From Mycobacterium paraffinicum (lineage in GTDB: Bacteria > Actinomycetota > Actinomycetes > Mycobacteriales > Mycobacteriaceae), in assembly GCF_001907675.1 (NCBI RefSeq), contig NZ_MPNT01000057.1:1-22312 (forward strand): a DNA stretch of 22,312 nucleotides, in the 5' to 3' direction. Under the pieces are notes generated by a model. The model was not told the DNA's origin and did no database searches. It worked only from the letters and a program-made list of their open reading frames with translations. Positions 6,581-14,836 of the stretch are shown in pieces. Both the position numbers and the translations under genes were made by a program. Numbering within the stretch: the stretch's first letter is position 1; every line of letters starts with the position of its first letter.

Positions 6581-8094
6581 CGGCCGCCCTCGGTCCGGGT
6601 GTTGAGAACGTTCACACCTCGGAACAACGCCGACGGGCAGCCGTGGCTGACCGGGGCGACCTGACCGGGCTGCGCCTTCCCACAGTTGAACGCGCCACCC
6701 AGCCGCCAGGTCGACGGGCCGCCCACGGCTTCCATCGAGTTCCAGAACTCGGTGGTGGTGGCCTGATACGCGACGTCGCGCAGCTGGCCGTCCAGCCGGC
6801 CGTCGCGGATGCGGAAGAACCGTTGACCGGTGAACTGAAAGTTGTACCGCTGCATGTCGATTGACCACGATTTGTCACCGATGATGTAGATCCCGTCCTC
6901 GACACGGCTGATGAGGTCGGCGGTGCTGACGTCCTCGCGCGCCGGCTGCAGCGACACGTTGGCCATCCGTTGGATCGGCACGTGATGCGGCGAATCGGCA
7001 TACGAGCATCCGTTGGACCGCGGTTGCCCGAGCCGGGGAGCGAACACCCGATCGAGCTGATAGCCGACGAAGATGCCGTCGCGCACCAAATCCCAGCTTT
7101 GCGCCGCGACCCCTTCGTCGTCGTAACCGATGGTCGCCAGGCCGTGGTCGACGGTACGGTCGGCGGTCACGTTCATCACCGGGGAGCCGTACCGCATGGT
7201 GCCGAGCTTGTCTGGCGTGGCGAACGACGTTCCGGCATAGGCCGCCTCGTAGCCGATCGCCCTGTCGTATTCGGTTGCGTGCCCGATGGACTCGTGAATC
7301 GTCAACCACAGGTTGGTGGGGTCGATCACCAGGTCCTTGCGTCCGGCGGTCACGCTGGGCGCCTTGACCTTTTCGGCGAGCAGCGACGGCAATTGCGCCA
7401 GCTCGTCCGTCCAGTTCCACACCTCGTCACCGGCCAGCACTTCCCAGCCGCGCCCGGTGGGTGGGGCCAGGGTGCGCATCGAGTCGAAGCTGCCCGCCGC
7501 CGCATCGACGGTCACCGCCTCCAACGACGGCTGCACCCGCACCCGCTGCTGGGTGATCGACGACCCAAAGGTGTCGGCGTAGAAGGACTGTTCCTTGACC
7601 GCCGTGAGGATGGCCGACACATGGTCGACACCATCAGCGCTCAGCAGGCGACCGGAGTAATCCTCGAGCACATCGATCTTGTCGGACACCGGGACGGTGA
7701 ACGGGTCCGTCCGGTAATTCGAGACCCAGCTGGCGTCTGCGTACACCGGCTCGGGCGCCAGCTCGACGCGCTCGCGGTTGAGCGTCGCCAGGGTGGTGGC
7801 CACCTGCACGGCGTGACGCGCGGTCTCGGCCGCGACCGACGGCGCCAGCTCCGCGTGCGAGGCGAATCCCCACGTGCCGTCGACGATCACCCGCACGGCC
7901 AGCCCGACCTCGCGGTTGACCACCGACGTCTCCAGCTCGCCGTCGCGCAGCTGGATGATCTCGGTCACGATGCGGTGAACCCGCAGGTCGGCGTAGCTGG
8001 CGCCGGCCGCGGTGGCCGCCGAGAGCGCGGCGTCGGCCAGCTCGTGGCGGGGCAGGTTGAGGAAGTCGGCATCGATCCCCCGGTTCGGTGTCAC
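6577..8094 (-). CDS. tldD: TldD-type zinc metalloprotease
   Basis: This is a 505-residue TldD family protein, close to the usual about 480-510. The catalytic metal site H-E-S-I-G-H is at residues 267-272 within W-L-T-I-H-E-S-I-G-H-A-T-E, matching the H-E-x-x-x-H of TldD. The N-terminal half has the family pattern Y-A-D-L-R-V-H and L-R-D-G-E-L-E. Cysteines near 350 and in the C-terminal quarter are of unknown role. Together with the coupled PmbA it should form the cytosolic TldDE peptidase. It starts with GTG at 8094. Ribosome-site sequence is weak, and a TACGGT 6 nt upstream suggests a leaderless mRNA. It diverges from uspA with only 59 bp between starts. No small RiPP precursor gene was recognised nearby. 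It corresponds to Rv2315c by synteny. Confidence 0.9.
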   Translation of the reverse strand: MTPNRGIDADFLNLPRHELADAALSAATAAGASYADLRVHRIVTEIIQLRDGELETSVVNREVGLAVRVIVDGTWGFASHAELAPSVAAETARHAVQVATTLATLNRERVELAPEPVYADASWVSNYRTDPFTVPVSDKIDVLEDYSGRLLSADGVDHVSAILTAVKEQSFYADTFGSSITQQRVRVQPSLEAVTVDAAAGSFDSMRTLAPPTGRGWEVLAGDEVWNWTDELAQLPSLLAEKVKAPSVTAGRKDLVIDPTNLWLTIHESIGHATEYDRAIGYEAAYAGTSFATPDKLGTMRYGSPVMNVTADRTVDHGLATIGYDDEGVAAQSWDLVRDGIFVGYQLDRVFAPRLGQPRSNGCSYADSPHHVPIQRMANVSLQPAREDVSTADLISRVEDGIYIIGDKSWSIDMQRYNFQFTGQRFFRIRDGRLDGQLRDVAYQATTTEFWNSMEAVGGPSTWRLGGAFNCGKAQPGQVAPVSHGCPSALFRGVNVLNTRTEGGR

Positions 8095-8153
8095 GGTTCC
8101 ACCGTAACGGCCGTTCGCCCCAAACCCAGGCGCCGCCCGCTTTAATTACCTCC

Positions 8154-9038
8154 ATGGCCAGCGGCGTCGGAAGGACACAGCCCCGCTCCACCGCGCTGGG
8201 CTACACCCTGCTGGCGCCCAGCCTGTTCGGTGTCCTCGCCTTCCTGCTGTTGCCCATCCTCGTGGTGGTCTGGTTGAGCCTGTACCGATGGGATCTGCTC
8301 GGGCCGCTGCACTATGTCGGCCTGGCCAACTGGCGCTCGGTGCTGACCGACCGCAACTTCGGCAACTCGCTGATCGTCACCGCTCTCTTCGTCGCGATCG
8401 TGGTTCCGGCGCAGACGGTGCTGGGGCTGCTGGTCGCGTCGATGTTGGCCCGCCAGCTTCCCGGCACCGGCCTGTTTCGCACCCTCTACGTGCTGCCCTG
8501 GATCTGCGCGCCGCTGGCAATCGCGGTGCTGTGGCGCTGGATTCTGGCACCCACCGACGGCGCCGTGAGCACCCTGCTGGGCCACAGTATCGACTGGCTG
8601 TCGGACCCCAGCTTCGCGCTGCCGCTCGTCTCGGCCGTCGTCGTATGGACAAACGTCGGATACGTCTCGCTGTCGTTCCTGGCGGGCCTGCTGGCGATCC
8701 CCGACGACATTCACGCCGCCGCGCGCACCGACGGCGCCACCGCGTGGCAACGGTTCTGGCGCATCACCCTGCCCATGCTGCGGCCGACCACGTTTTTCGT
8801 CCTGGTGACGGGGATCGTCAGCACGGCACAGGTTTTCGACATGGTCTACGCGTTGACCGGCGGTGGACCCGGCGGCAGTACCGACCTGGTGGCCCACCGC
8901 ATCTACGCCGAGGCTTTCGGTTCGGCGGCCATCGGGCGCGCGTCGGTGATGGCGGTGGTGTTGTTTGTCATCCTGATCGGCGTCACCATGGTGCAGCACC
9001 TGTATTTCCGGCGGCGGATCAGCTATGACCTTACCTAG
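8154..9038 (+). CDS. uspA: Sugar ABC transporter permease UspA
   Basis: This is a 294-residue integral membrane protein with six predicted helices and the MalF/UgpA-type binding-protein-dependent permease fold. The EAA cytoplasmic loop that docks on the ATPase is at about residues 188-211 (A-A-A-R-T-D-G-A with downstream I-T-L-P-M-L-R-P). It pairs with UspB to form the channel. I took the ATG at 8154: a TTTAAT box at 8141-8146 sits 7 nt upstream and no Shine-Dalgarno is seen, suggesting a leaderless start. The in-frame upstream extension to 8088 overlaps tldD and lacks support. In M. tuberculosis (Rv2316) UspABC is associated with uptake of amino sugars; no ATPase gene adjoins it here. Confidence 0.92.
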   Translation: MASGVGRTQPRSTALGYTLLAPSLFGVLAFLLLPILVVVWLSLYRWDLLGPLHYVGLANWRSVLTDRNFGNSLIVTALFVAIVVPAQTVLGLLVASMLARQLPGTGLFRTLYVLPWICAPLAIAVLWRWILAPTDGAVSTLLGHSIDWLSDPSFALPLVSAVVVWTNVGYVSLSFLAGLLAIPDDIHAAARTDGATAWQRFWRITLPMLRPTTFFVLVTGIVSTAQVFDMVYALTGGGPGGSTDLVAHRIYAEAFGSAAIGRASVMAVVLFVILIGVTMVQHLYFRRRISYDLT

Positions 9039-9840
9039 CCGGCTCGTCATCTACGCCGGGCTCATCGTCGGTGCGCTGATCACGTTGGCGCCGTTCGCCC
9101 TTGGCCTGCTCACGTCGTTCACCTCGGCTCACCAGTTCGCGACGGGCACACCCCTGCAGCTGCCGCGGCCGTTCACCCTCGCCAACTACGCCGACCTGGG
9201 CGGAGCCGGATTCGGCCGGGCGGCGGCCGTGACCGCGTTGATGACCGCCGTGATCCTGCTGGGCCAGATGACGTTTTCGGTGCTGGCGGGATACGCGTTC
9301 GCGCGGTTGGATTTTCCGGGGCGCGATGCGCTGTTCTGGGTGTACATCGCGACGTTGATGGTGCCGGGGACGGTCACGGTGGTGCCGCTGTATCTGATGA
9401 TGGCCCAGCTCGGCCTGCGGAACACGTTCTGGGCGCTGGTGCTGCCCTTCATGTTCGGCTCGCCGTACGCGATCTTCCTGCTGCGCGAGCACTTTCGCAT
9501 CATCCCGAACGACTTGGTCAACGCCGCCCACCTGGACGGCGCCAACACGTTGGACGTGATCGTGCACGTGGTCATCCCGTCCAGCCGACCGGTGCTGGCG
9601 GCCCTGACGTTGATCACCGTGGTCTCGCAGTGGAACAACTTCATGTGGCCGTTGGTGATCACCAGCGGGCACAAGTGGCGGGTGCTCACGGTGGCGACGG
9701 CCGACTTGCAGTCGCGGTTCAACGCCCAGTGGACGTTGGTCATGGCGGCGACGACGATCGCGATCGTCCCGCTGATCGCTCTGTTCGTGGTTTTCCAGCG
9801 CCACATCGTCGCTTCGATCGTCGTCTCGGGGCTCAAGTGA
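9025..9840 (+). CDS. uspB: Sugar ABC transporter permease UspB
   Basis: This is a 271-residue MalG/UgpE-type permease with about six transmembrane helices and the EAA loop at about residues 167-189 (A-A-H-L-D-G-A-N through I-P-S-S-R-P). Its ATG at 9025 lies inside the last codons of uspA, a 14-nt overlap, so translation is coupled and the two are made in parallel. With UspA it forms the membrane channel of the carbohydrate importer whose binding protein is encoded next. It corresponds to Rv2317 by synteny. Confidence 0.92.
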   Translation: MTLPSRLVIYAGLIVGALITLAPFALGLLTSFTSAHQFATGTPLQLPRPFTLANYADLGGAGFGRAAAVTALMTAVILLGQMTFSVLAGYAFARLDFPGRDALFWVYIATLMVPGTVTVVPLYLMMAQLGLRNTFWALVLPFMFGSPYAIFLLREHFRIIPNDLVNAAHLDGANTLDVIVHVVIPSSRPVLAALTLITVVSQWNNFMWPLVITSGHKWRVLTVATADLQSRFNAQWTLVMAATTIAIVPLIALFVVFQRHIVASIVVSGLK

Positions 9841-9855
9841 CCGGTTCGCGCACCG

Positions 9856-9908
9856 AGATTGCCGCGACGGCTGTAATTCCGGGCGGTCAACGACCGCCAC
9901 GGCAATCT
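9856..9908 (+). promoter_or_regulatory. Two-tier hairpin between uspB and uspC
   Basis: In the 79-nt uspB-uspC gap, AGATTGCCG (9856-9864) is perfectly complementary to CGGCAATCT (9900-9908). Inside it, GGCGGTC (9882-9888) pairs with GACCGCC (9892-9898) around a 3-nt loop. The 53-nt structure ends 11 nt before the uspC ATG, which has no obvious Shine-Dalgarno. It could stabilise or process the mRNA, attenuate transcription, or set uspC translation relative to the permeases. There is no U-run, so a simple terminator is unlikely. Confidence 0.5.
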
Positions 9909-9919
9909 GGGCGCACGCC

Positions 9920-11257
9920 ATGACCCGGCCACGCATTTCGACGCTGATGGCCGCGGCGCTCGCTCTGGTGGCGGTGCTGTTGGGGGCGACCGCGGTGCTG
10001 CTCGACTACTCCGGCCAGCCCCCGGGCGGCAAGATCGTCGTGACGGTGCGGGTCTGGGGCGACCAGATCGCCGCGGCCTACCGGCAGTCCTTCGCGGCGT
10101 TCAACCGCGCGCATCCCGATATCGTGGTGCACACCAGCGTGGTGTCGTATTCGACCTACTTCGACACGCTGCGCACCGACGTCGCGGGTGGTAGCGCCGA
10201 CGACATCTTCTGGCTGTCCAACGCGTACCTGGCCGCCTACGCGGACAGTGGCCGGCTGATGGACATCGGCGCCGCCCTCAAACCGGGCTCCGCCTCAGCG
10301 TGGGATTCCGCGGTCGTCGACCAGTTCACCCGCGGGGGCAATCTGTGGGGCGTGCCGCAGCTGACGGATGCGGGGATCGCGCTGTATTACAACGCGGACC
10401 TGCTCGCCGCGGCCGGCGTCGACCCCGCACAGCTCAACGACTTGCGCTGGAGCACCGACGGCGGCGACACGCTGCGCCCCATGCTGGCCCGGCTCACCGT
10501 GGACGCCGACGGACATGCCGGCAACGCAACGGGTTTCGAACCTGGACGGGTTCGGCAGTGGGGCTACAACGCCGCCAACGACCCGCAGGGCATCTACCTC
10601 AACTACATCGGCTCGGCCGGCGGGGTGTTCCAGCGTGGCGACCAGTTCGCGTTCGACAATCCCGGCGCGGTGCAGGCCTTCCGTTACTTGGTCGGCCTGA
10701 TCAACGACAATCACGTGGCGCCGCCCGCCTCCGACACCAACGACAACGGCGACTTCTCCCGCAACCAGTTCCTGGCCGGCAGGATGGCGCTCTTCCAATC
10801 CGGCACCTACAACCTGGCGCCGGTGGCCCGCGACGCCCGCTTCCACTGGGGCGTGACGATGATGCCAGCCGGCCCGGTGGGCCGCGTGAGCGTCACCAAT
10901 GGCATTGCGGCGGCTGGCAATGCCGCGACAAGGCATCCCGAGGCGGTGCGTCAGGTCCTGACCTGGATGGGCAGTAAGGAGGGTAACGAGTTCCTCGGTC
11001 GCGAGGGCGCGGCCATCCCGGCGGTCCTGTCGGCCCAACCGGTTTACTTCGACTACTGGTCCGTCCGGGGCGTCGACGTAACGCCGTTCTTCGCCGTACT
11101 CAACGGGCCGCGCATCGCGGCCCCCGGCGGCGCCGGCTTCGCGGCCGGCAGCGACGCCCTGCGGCCCTACTTCGATGAAATGTTCCTTGGCCGTGGCGAT
11201 GTCGCGGCCACCCTGGGCAGGGCGCAAGCGGCCGCCAATGCCGCGGCCCAGCGCTAG
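9920..11257 (+). CDS. uspC: Carbohydrate ABC transporter substrate-binding protein UspC
   Basis: This is a 445-residue extracellular solute-binding protein (family 1, MalE-like). An N-terminal hydrophobic segment at about residues 8-30 serves as export signal or anchor. The two-lobe binding-protein pattern follows, with V-V-T-V-R-V-W-G near residue 40 and a Q-F-L-A-G-R-M-A-L-F-Q-S-G-T tract in the second lobe. There is no Cys near the signal region, so no lipobox is visible, which is unusual for a Gram-positive-type binding protein. M. tuberculosis UspC (Rv2318) binds amino-sugar-type ligands. The start is the ATG at 9920, 79 nt after uspB and just behind a strong hairpin. Its stop codon overlaps the convergent universal stress gene stop at the sequence CTAG. 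Confidence 0.9.
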   Translation: MTRPRISTLMAAALALVAVLLGATAVLLDYSGQPPGGKIVVTVRVWGDQIAAAYRQSFAAFNRAHPDIVVHTSVVSYSTYFDTLRTDVAGGSADDIFWLSNAYLAAYADSGRLMDIGAALKPGSASAWDSAVVDQFTRGGNLWGVPQLTDAGIALYYNADLLAAAGVDPAQLNDLRWSTDGGDTLRPMLARLTVDADGHAGNATGFEPGRVRQWGYNAANDPQGIYLNYIGSAGGVFQRGDQFAFDNPGAVQAFRYLVGLINDNHVAPPASDTNDNGDFSRNQFLAGRMALFQSGTYNLAPVARDARFHWGVTMMPAGPVGRVSVTNGIAAAGNAATRHPEAVRQVLTWMGSKEGNEFLGREGAAIPAVLSAQPVYFDYWSVRGVDVTPFFAVLNGPRIAAPGGAGFAAGSDALRPYFDEMFLGRGDVAATLGRAQAAANAAAQR

Positions 11258-12132
11258 CCGGGCAACACCAGCACCGGCACGGGGCTTTCACGGATGATCT
11301 TGGTGCTGCGGGAACCGAGGAAGACCCGCCGGATGTCGCCACGGGGCCGGGTGCCCAATGCCAGGATCTCGCCCTCCTGCCAATCCGCCTTCGCCAACGC
11401 CTCCTTCCAGCTTCGCCCGGTGACCACTTGCAGCGCGACGTCTTCGCTCACGATCTCATCGGTCTTGAGTTCCTCGAGGATGCCTCGCACTTGTGAGGCC
11501 CAGGCCTGCAGCACCTGATCCTCGACCTCGAGCCCGACCTCCGGGGGATACATCGTCTTGCCGCGGACCGCGAAGGTGATCACTCGCACCGGGACACCGA
11601 ATCGCTGGCCGAAGTCATGGCAGCGATTCACCACGTCCACCGAGTCCGGGGTGGCCGAGTAGGCGCAGGTGAGTCGGGCCAACTTGCCTTGGTGCGAGCG
11701 GTAATTCCGGGGGCTGATCGCCACCGGCACGGGCGAGGCGTGCAGCAGCCAGTCGGCGGTCGAGCCGATCAGCACTTGTCCGCGCCCGCCGCTGGGCAAC
11801 GAGCCCAGCACGAGCATGTCCGCGTCCACCTCGTGGATGATCTCGAGGAGGCCTCCGGATACCGATCCGTGCGCCCGATGCAGGTAGGTGACCTCGACCC
11901 CGTCGGCCACCGTGTCCAAGAAGCGGGCGGCCTCCTTCGCCGACTCCGCGGCCATGGTGTCGGCCCACAGTTCGTACTCGGCGTCGACGCGCGCGCGCGA
12001 CGGTGTCAGCCACGGCTTGGGCACGATGGTCGCCACGGTCAGCGAGGTGCCGAGGGTCCGCGCGACGAGCACGCCCAGGTGCAACCCTGAGAGCCCGACC
12101 TTGCCGGCCCGGTATCCCACGACGACGGTCAC
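11254..12132 (-). CDS. Universal stress protein, tandem Usp domains
   Basis: This is a 292-residue cytoplasmic protein with two Usp (Rossmann-like) domains of about 145 residues. In the first, L-V-L-G-S-L-P-S-G-G-R-G and V-L-I-G-S-T-A-D-W-L-L (about residues 107-130) form the G-2x-G-9x-G-(S/T) ATP-binding motif. In the second, L-G-T-R-P-R-G-D with F-L-G-S-R-S-T is a weaker version, so nucleotide binding there is less certain. The start is taken as GTG at 12132, which overlaps the rocE stop (GTGA); a longer frame to 12273 only shadows rocE. The resulting length matches my memory of Rv2319c. Coupling to an amino-acid permease suggests a regulatory role in arginine/ornithine use under stress, as inference. 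Its stop overlaps the convergent uspC stop. Confidence 0.9.
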   Translation of the reverse strand: MTVVVGYRAGKVGLSGLHLGVLVARTLGTSLTVATIVPKPWLTPSRARVDAEYELWADTMAAESAKEAARFLDTVADGVEVTYLHRAHGSVSGGLLEIIHEVDADMLVLGSLPSGGRGQVLIGSTADWLLHASPVPVAISPRNYRSHQGKLARLTCAYSATPDSVDVVNRCHDFGQRFGVPVRVITFAVRGKTMYPPEVGLEVEDQVLQAWASQVRGILEELKTDEIVSEDVALQVVTGRSWKEALAKADWQEGEILALGTRPRGDIRRVFLGSRSTKIIRESPVPVLVLPG

Positions 12133-13574
12133 AGCGCGTCCCGCTCGAGCGTTCCGGCGTTGAGCGCGCTGTGATGGCGGCCCCACACGAAGTAGAAGAC
12201 TAACGCGAGCGCGATCCAGCCACTGAAGGCAATCCAGGTGTACCAATGCAAGCTGGCGAGGATGTATCCGCACGCCAAGACCGAAAGGACCGGCGTAACG
12301 GGATAACCGGGCACCTTGAAGCCCCGCGGCAGGTCGGGTTCGCGCACGCGCAGGATGATCACTCCTACGGATACGACGACGAACGCCGTGAGCGTCCCGA
12401 TGGACACCATGTCCGCGAGCTTTTCCAGCGGTATGAAGGCGGCCAGCACCGAGGCCGCGACGCCCACGATCACCGTGTTGCCCACCGGCGTCATGGTCCG
12501 CGTGTTCACCCGCGCGAACCGCGCGGGCAGCAAGCCGTCGCGGCCCATCGCGAACAGGATCCGCGTCTGCCCGTACATGGTGACCAGGGTGACGGAGAAG
12601 ATCGAAATGACGGCGCCCGCAGCCAGGATGGTGCCGGCCCAGCTGCCGCCCGTGACGTGGTCGAGAATCGTGGCCAGCCCGGCCTCCTCCTGCCCGGCGA
12701 AGTCCTGCCAGGGCTGGGTGCCGAGCGCGGCGACCGCGACCAACACGTAAACGCTCGTCACGGTCGCCAGCGCCGCAATCAGCGCGCGCGGCATGGTTTT
12801 TTGCGGATCCTTCACCTCGTCGCCCGCGGTGGACACGGCGTCAAGCCCGATATAGGAGAAGAAGATGGTCCCGGCGGCCGAGCCGATTCCCGCAACGCCG
12901 AAGGGCGCGAAGCCGGCGAGATGGTGCGCGTCGAACGCCGTGAACGCCACGATCACGAAGATGATCAGCACGCCCAGCTTGATCAACACCATGATCGTGT
13001 TGACCCTGGCCGATTCGCTGGCGCCGCGGATGAGTAGCAACGCGCACATCGCGATCAAGATGATCGCGGGCAGGTTCACAAAGCCGGGCCGCGCATCCCA
13101 CGGCGCGGCCGACAGCGCGTGCGGCAACTGGAAGCCGAAGATGTTGCTGAGCAACTTATTCAGGTAACTGCTCCAGTTGACCGCGACCGCGGCGGTCGAC
13201 ACGCCGTATTCGAGCAGCAGGCAGGATGCCACCCCCATCGCCACGACCTCACCCAGGGTGGTGTACGCGTACGAGTACGACGAACCGGAAACCGGTACCG
13301 CCGAAGCCAATTCGGCGTAACAGATGGCCGCGAGCCCGGCCGCGACCCCGGCGATGAGAAAGGACAGGATCACCGCCGGGCCGGCTTCGGGCACGGCCTG
13401 AGACATGACGAAGAAAATGCCCGTCCCGACCGTCGAGCCGACCCCGAACATGGTCAGCTGGAATGTGCCAATGCTGCGCTTGAGGTGGTCCGCGGCACCA
13501 TACGCGACGGGCGTGCCGACAACCGGACGGCGGCGCAGCATCTGCTCTTTCAGGCCGATCGACGTGGGTGGCAA
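12129..13574 (-). CDS. rocE: Amino-acid permease RocE (APC superfamily)
   Basis: This is a 481-residue, 12-helix transporter of the cationic amino acid branch of the APC family. The unwound first-helix motif G-V-G-S-T-V-G-T-G-I-F (about residues 45-55) coordinates the substrate alpha-amino and carboxyl groups. A later segment, F-F-S-Y-I-G-L-D-A-V-S-T-A-G-D-E-V, is typical of the sixth helix and following loop. It probably imports arginine or ornithine for the adjacent catabolic genes. The start is a TTG at 13574 directly preceded by the strong Shine-Dalgarno AAGGAGGGG; the first ATG, 11 codons later, has no such site. It lies 26 nt after rocD and overlaps the universal stress gene by 4 nt. 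It corresponds to Rv2320c by synteny. Confidence 0.88.
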   Translation of the reverse strand: MPPTSIGLKEQMLRRRPVVGTPVAYGAADHLKRSIGTFQLTMFGVGSTVGTGIFFVMSQAVPEAGPAVILSFLIAGVAAGLAAICYAELASAVPVSGSSYSYAYTTLGEVVAMGVASCLLLEYGVSTAAVAVNWSSYLNKLLSNIFGFQLPHALSAAPWDARPGFVNLPAIILIAMCALLLIRGASESARVNTIMVLIKLGVLIIFVIVAFTAFDAHHLAGFAPFGVAGIGSAAGTIFFSYIGLDAVSTAGDEVKDPQKTMPRALIAALATVTSVYVLVAVAALGTQPWQDFAGQEEAGLATILDHVTGGSWAGTILAAGAVISIFSVTLVTMYGQTRILFAMGRDGLLPARFARVNTRTMTPVGNTVIVGVAASVLAAFIPLEKLADMVSIGTLTAFVVVSVGVIILRVREPDLPRGFKVPGYPVTPVLSVLACGYILASLHWYTWIAFSGWIALALVFYFVWGRHHSALNAGTLERDAL

Positions 13575-13600
13575 TTACCCCTCCTTGCTCGATCAGCTGA

Positions 13601-14836
13601 TTATGGGCCAGCCTCCCGCAACGCAGAAGCGAACTGCTCAATCGCCCAGTCGATCTCCTGCTCGCTGATCACCAGCGGTGGCGCGAACCGCAACGTCGAG
13701 CCGTGCGTGTCCTTCACCAACACGCCCCGGTCGGCCAGCCGAAGGCTCATCTGCTTACCCGTCCCGAGGCGCGGGTCGACATCGACTCCGGCCCACAATC
13801 CCAACCCGCGCACCGCCAGAACGCCGTGACCAAGCAGTGCGCGCAGGCGTGCGTGCAGGTGTGCGCCCAAAAACGCCGAACGGGCCTGGAATTCTCCGCG
13901 GCCCAGCATGGACACCACGGTGGTGCCTATGGCGGCGGCCAGCGGGTTGCCGCCGAAGGTGGAGCCGTGTTCGCCGGGATGCAGCACGCCCAGGATCTCG
14001 CGGTCGGCGACCACCGCCGACAGCGGGACCACGCCACCGCCCAGCGCCTTGCCGAGCAGGTAGACGTCCGGCACCACGCCCCAGTGGTCGCAGGCGAAGG
14101 TGTGACCCGTGCGCGCCAGGCCGGACTGGATCTCGTCGGCGATCATCAACACGTCGTGCTCGCTGCACAGGGCGCGAACGGTCGGTAGGTAATCGTCGGG
14201 GGGAACGACGATGCCCGCCTCACCCTGGATCGGTTCGAGCAGCACCGCGACGGTGTCGTTGTCGATCGCACGCGCCAGCGCGTCGGCGTCGCCGAAGGGC
14301 ACCGAGCGGAACCCCGGCGTGAAAGGCCCGAACCCGTCCCGCGCCGTCGGATCCGAGGAGAAGCTGACGATGCTGATCGTGCGGCCGTGAAAGTTGTTGT
14401 CGGCCACGACGATGTTTGCGCGACCGTCGGGGACGCCCTTGACGTCGGCACCCCACTTGCGGGCGATCTTGAGACCGCTCTCCACGGCTTCGGCGCCCGA
14501 GTTCATCGGCAGCACCAAGTCTTTGCCGCACAGCCGGGCCAGGGCTGCGCAGAACGGACCGAGGGTGTCGGAATGGAAAGCGCGGCTCACCAGCGTGACG
14601 GTGTCGAGCTGGGCGTGGGCCGCCGCGGTGATCTCCGGGTTGCGATGGCCGAAGTTGACCGCCGAGTAGGCGGCCAGACAGTCCAGGTAGCGCCGGCCCT
14701 CCACGTCGGTGATCCAGGCGCCCTCCGCGCTGGCCGCCACCACGGGTAGCGGCGAATAGTTGTGCGCCGCATGGCGTTCGACGAGCGCGATAGCGGCCTC
14801 GCTTCCGGTCGAAGTCGGGGCATCGAGGATCGTCAT
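13601..14836 (-). CDS. rocD: Ornithine aminotransferase RocD, full-length
   Basis: This is a 411-residue class III PLP-dependent aminotransferase that would convert ornithine and 2-oxoglutarate to glutamate-5-semialdehyde and glutamate. Motifs in order are N-S-G-A-E-A (112-117, phosphate binding), N-N-F-H-G-R-T (147-153), the cofactor-ring aspartate in A-D-E-I-Q-S-G (233-239), and the Schiff-base lysine K263 in L-L-G-K-A-L-G-G-G. The length is normal for the family (about 400). The start is the ATG at 14836, with GGAGGTG 7 nt upstream and a 4-nt ATGA overlap with the preceding gene. In M. tuberculosis H37Rv this locus is annotated as two pieces, rocD1 and rocD2; here the frame is uninterrupted with all key residues. 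Its role is the second step of arginine use as carbon and nitrogen. Confidence 0.93.
   Translation of the reverse strand: MTILDAPTSTGSEAAIALVERHAAHNYSPLPVVAASAEGAWITDVEGRRYLDCLAAYSAVNFGHRNPEITAAAHAQLDTVTLVSRAFHSDTLGPFCAALARLCGKDLVLPMNSGAEAVESGLKIARKWGADVKGVPDGRANIVVADNNFHGRTISIVSFSSDPTARDGFGPFTPGFRSVPFGDADALARAIDNDTVAVLLEPIQGEAGIVVPPDDYLPTVRALCSEHDVLMIADEIQSGLARTGHTFACDHWGVVPDVYLLGKALGGGVVPLSAVVADREILGVLHPGEHGSTFGGNPLAAAIGTTVVSMLGRGEFQARSAFLGAHLHARLRALLGHGVLAVRGLGLWAGVDVDPRLGTGKQMSLRLADRGVLVKDTHGSTLRFAPPLVISEQEIDWAIEQFASALREAGP

Noticed and set aside
5210..6664. Plus-strand open frame of 484 codons opposite pmbA
   Set aside because: It is an antisense shadow of a well-supported gene; its His/Arg/Gly-rich translation has no motifs and follows from codon bias in GC-rich DNA.
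6970..8145. Plus-strand open frame of 391 codons opposite tldD
   Set aside because: Same reason: it mirrors the tldD reading frame, which has a catalytic H-E-x-x-x-H motif and coupling to pmbA.
8142..9936. Long minus-strand frames opposite uspA and uspB
   Set aside because: Highly charged low-complexity translations; the plus strand encodes clear membrane permeases with EAA loops.
13601..14836. Split rocD1/rocD2 as in M. tuberculosis
   Set aside because: The frame is continuous from 14836 to 13601 with all catalytic motifs, so there is no split here.
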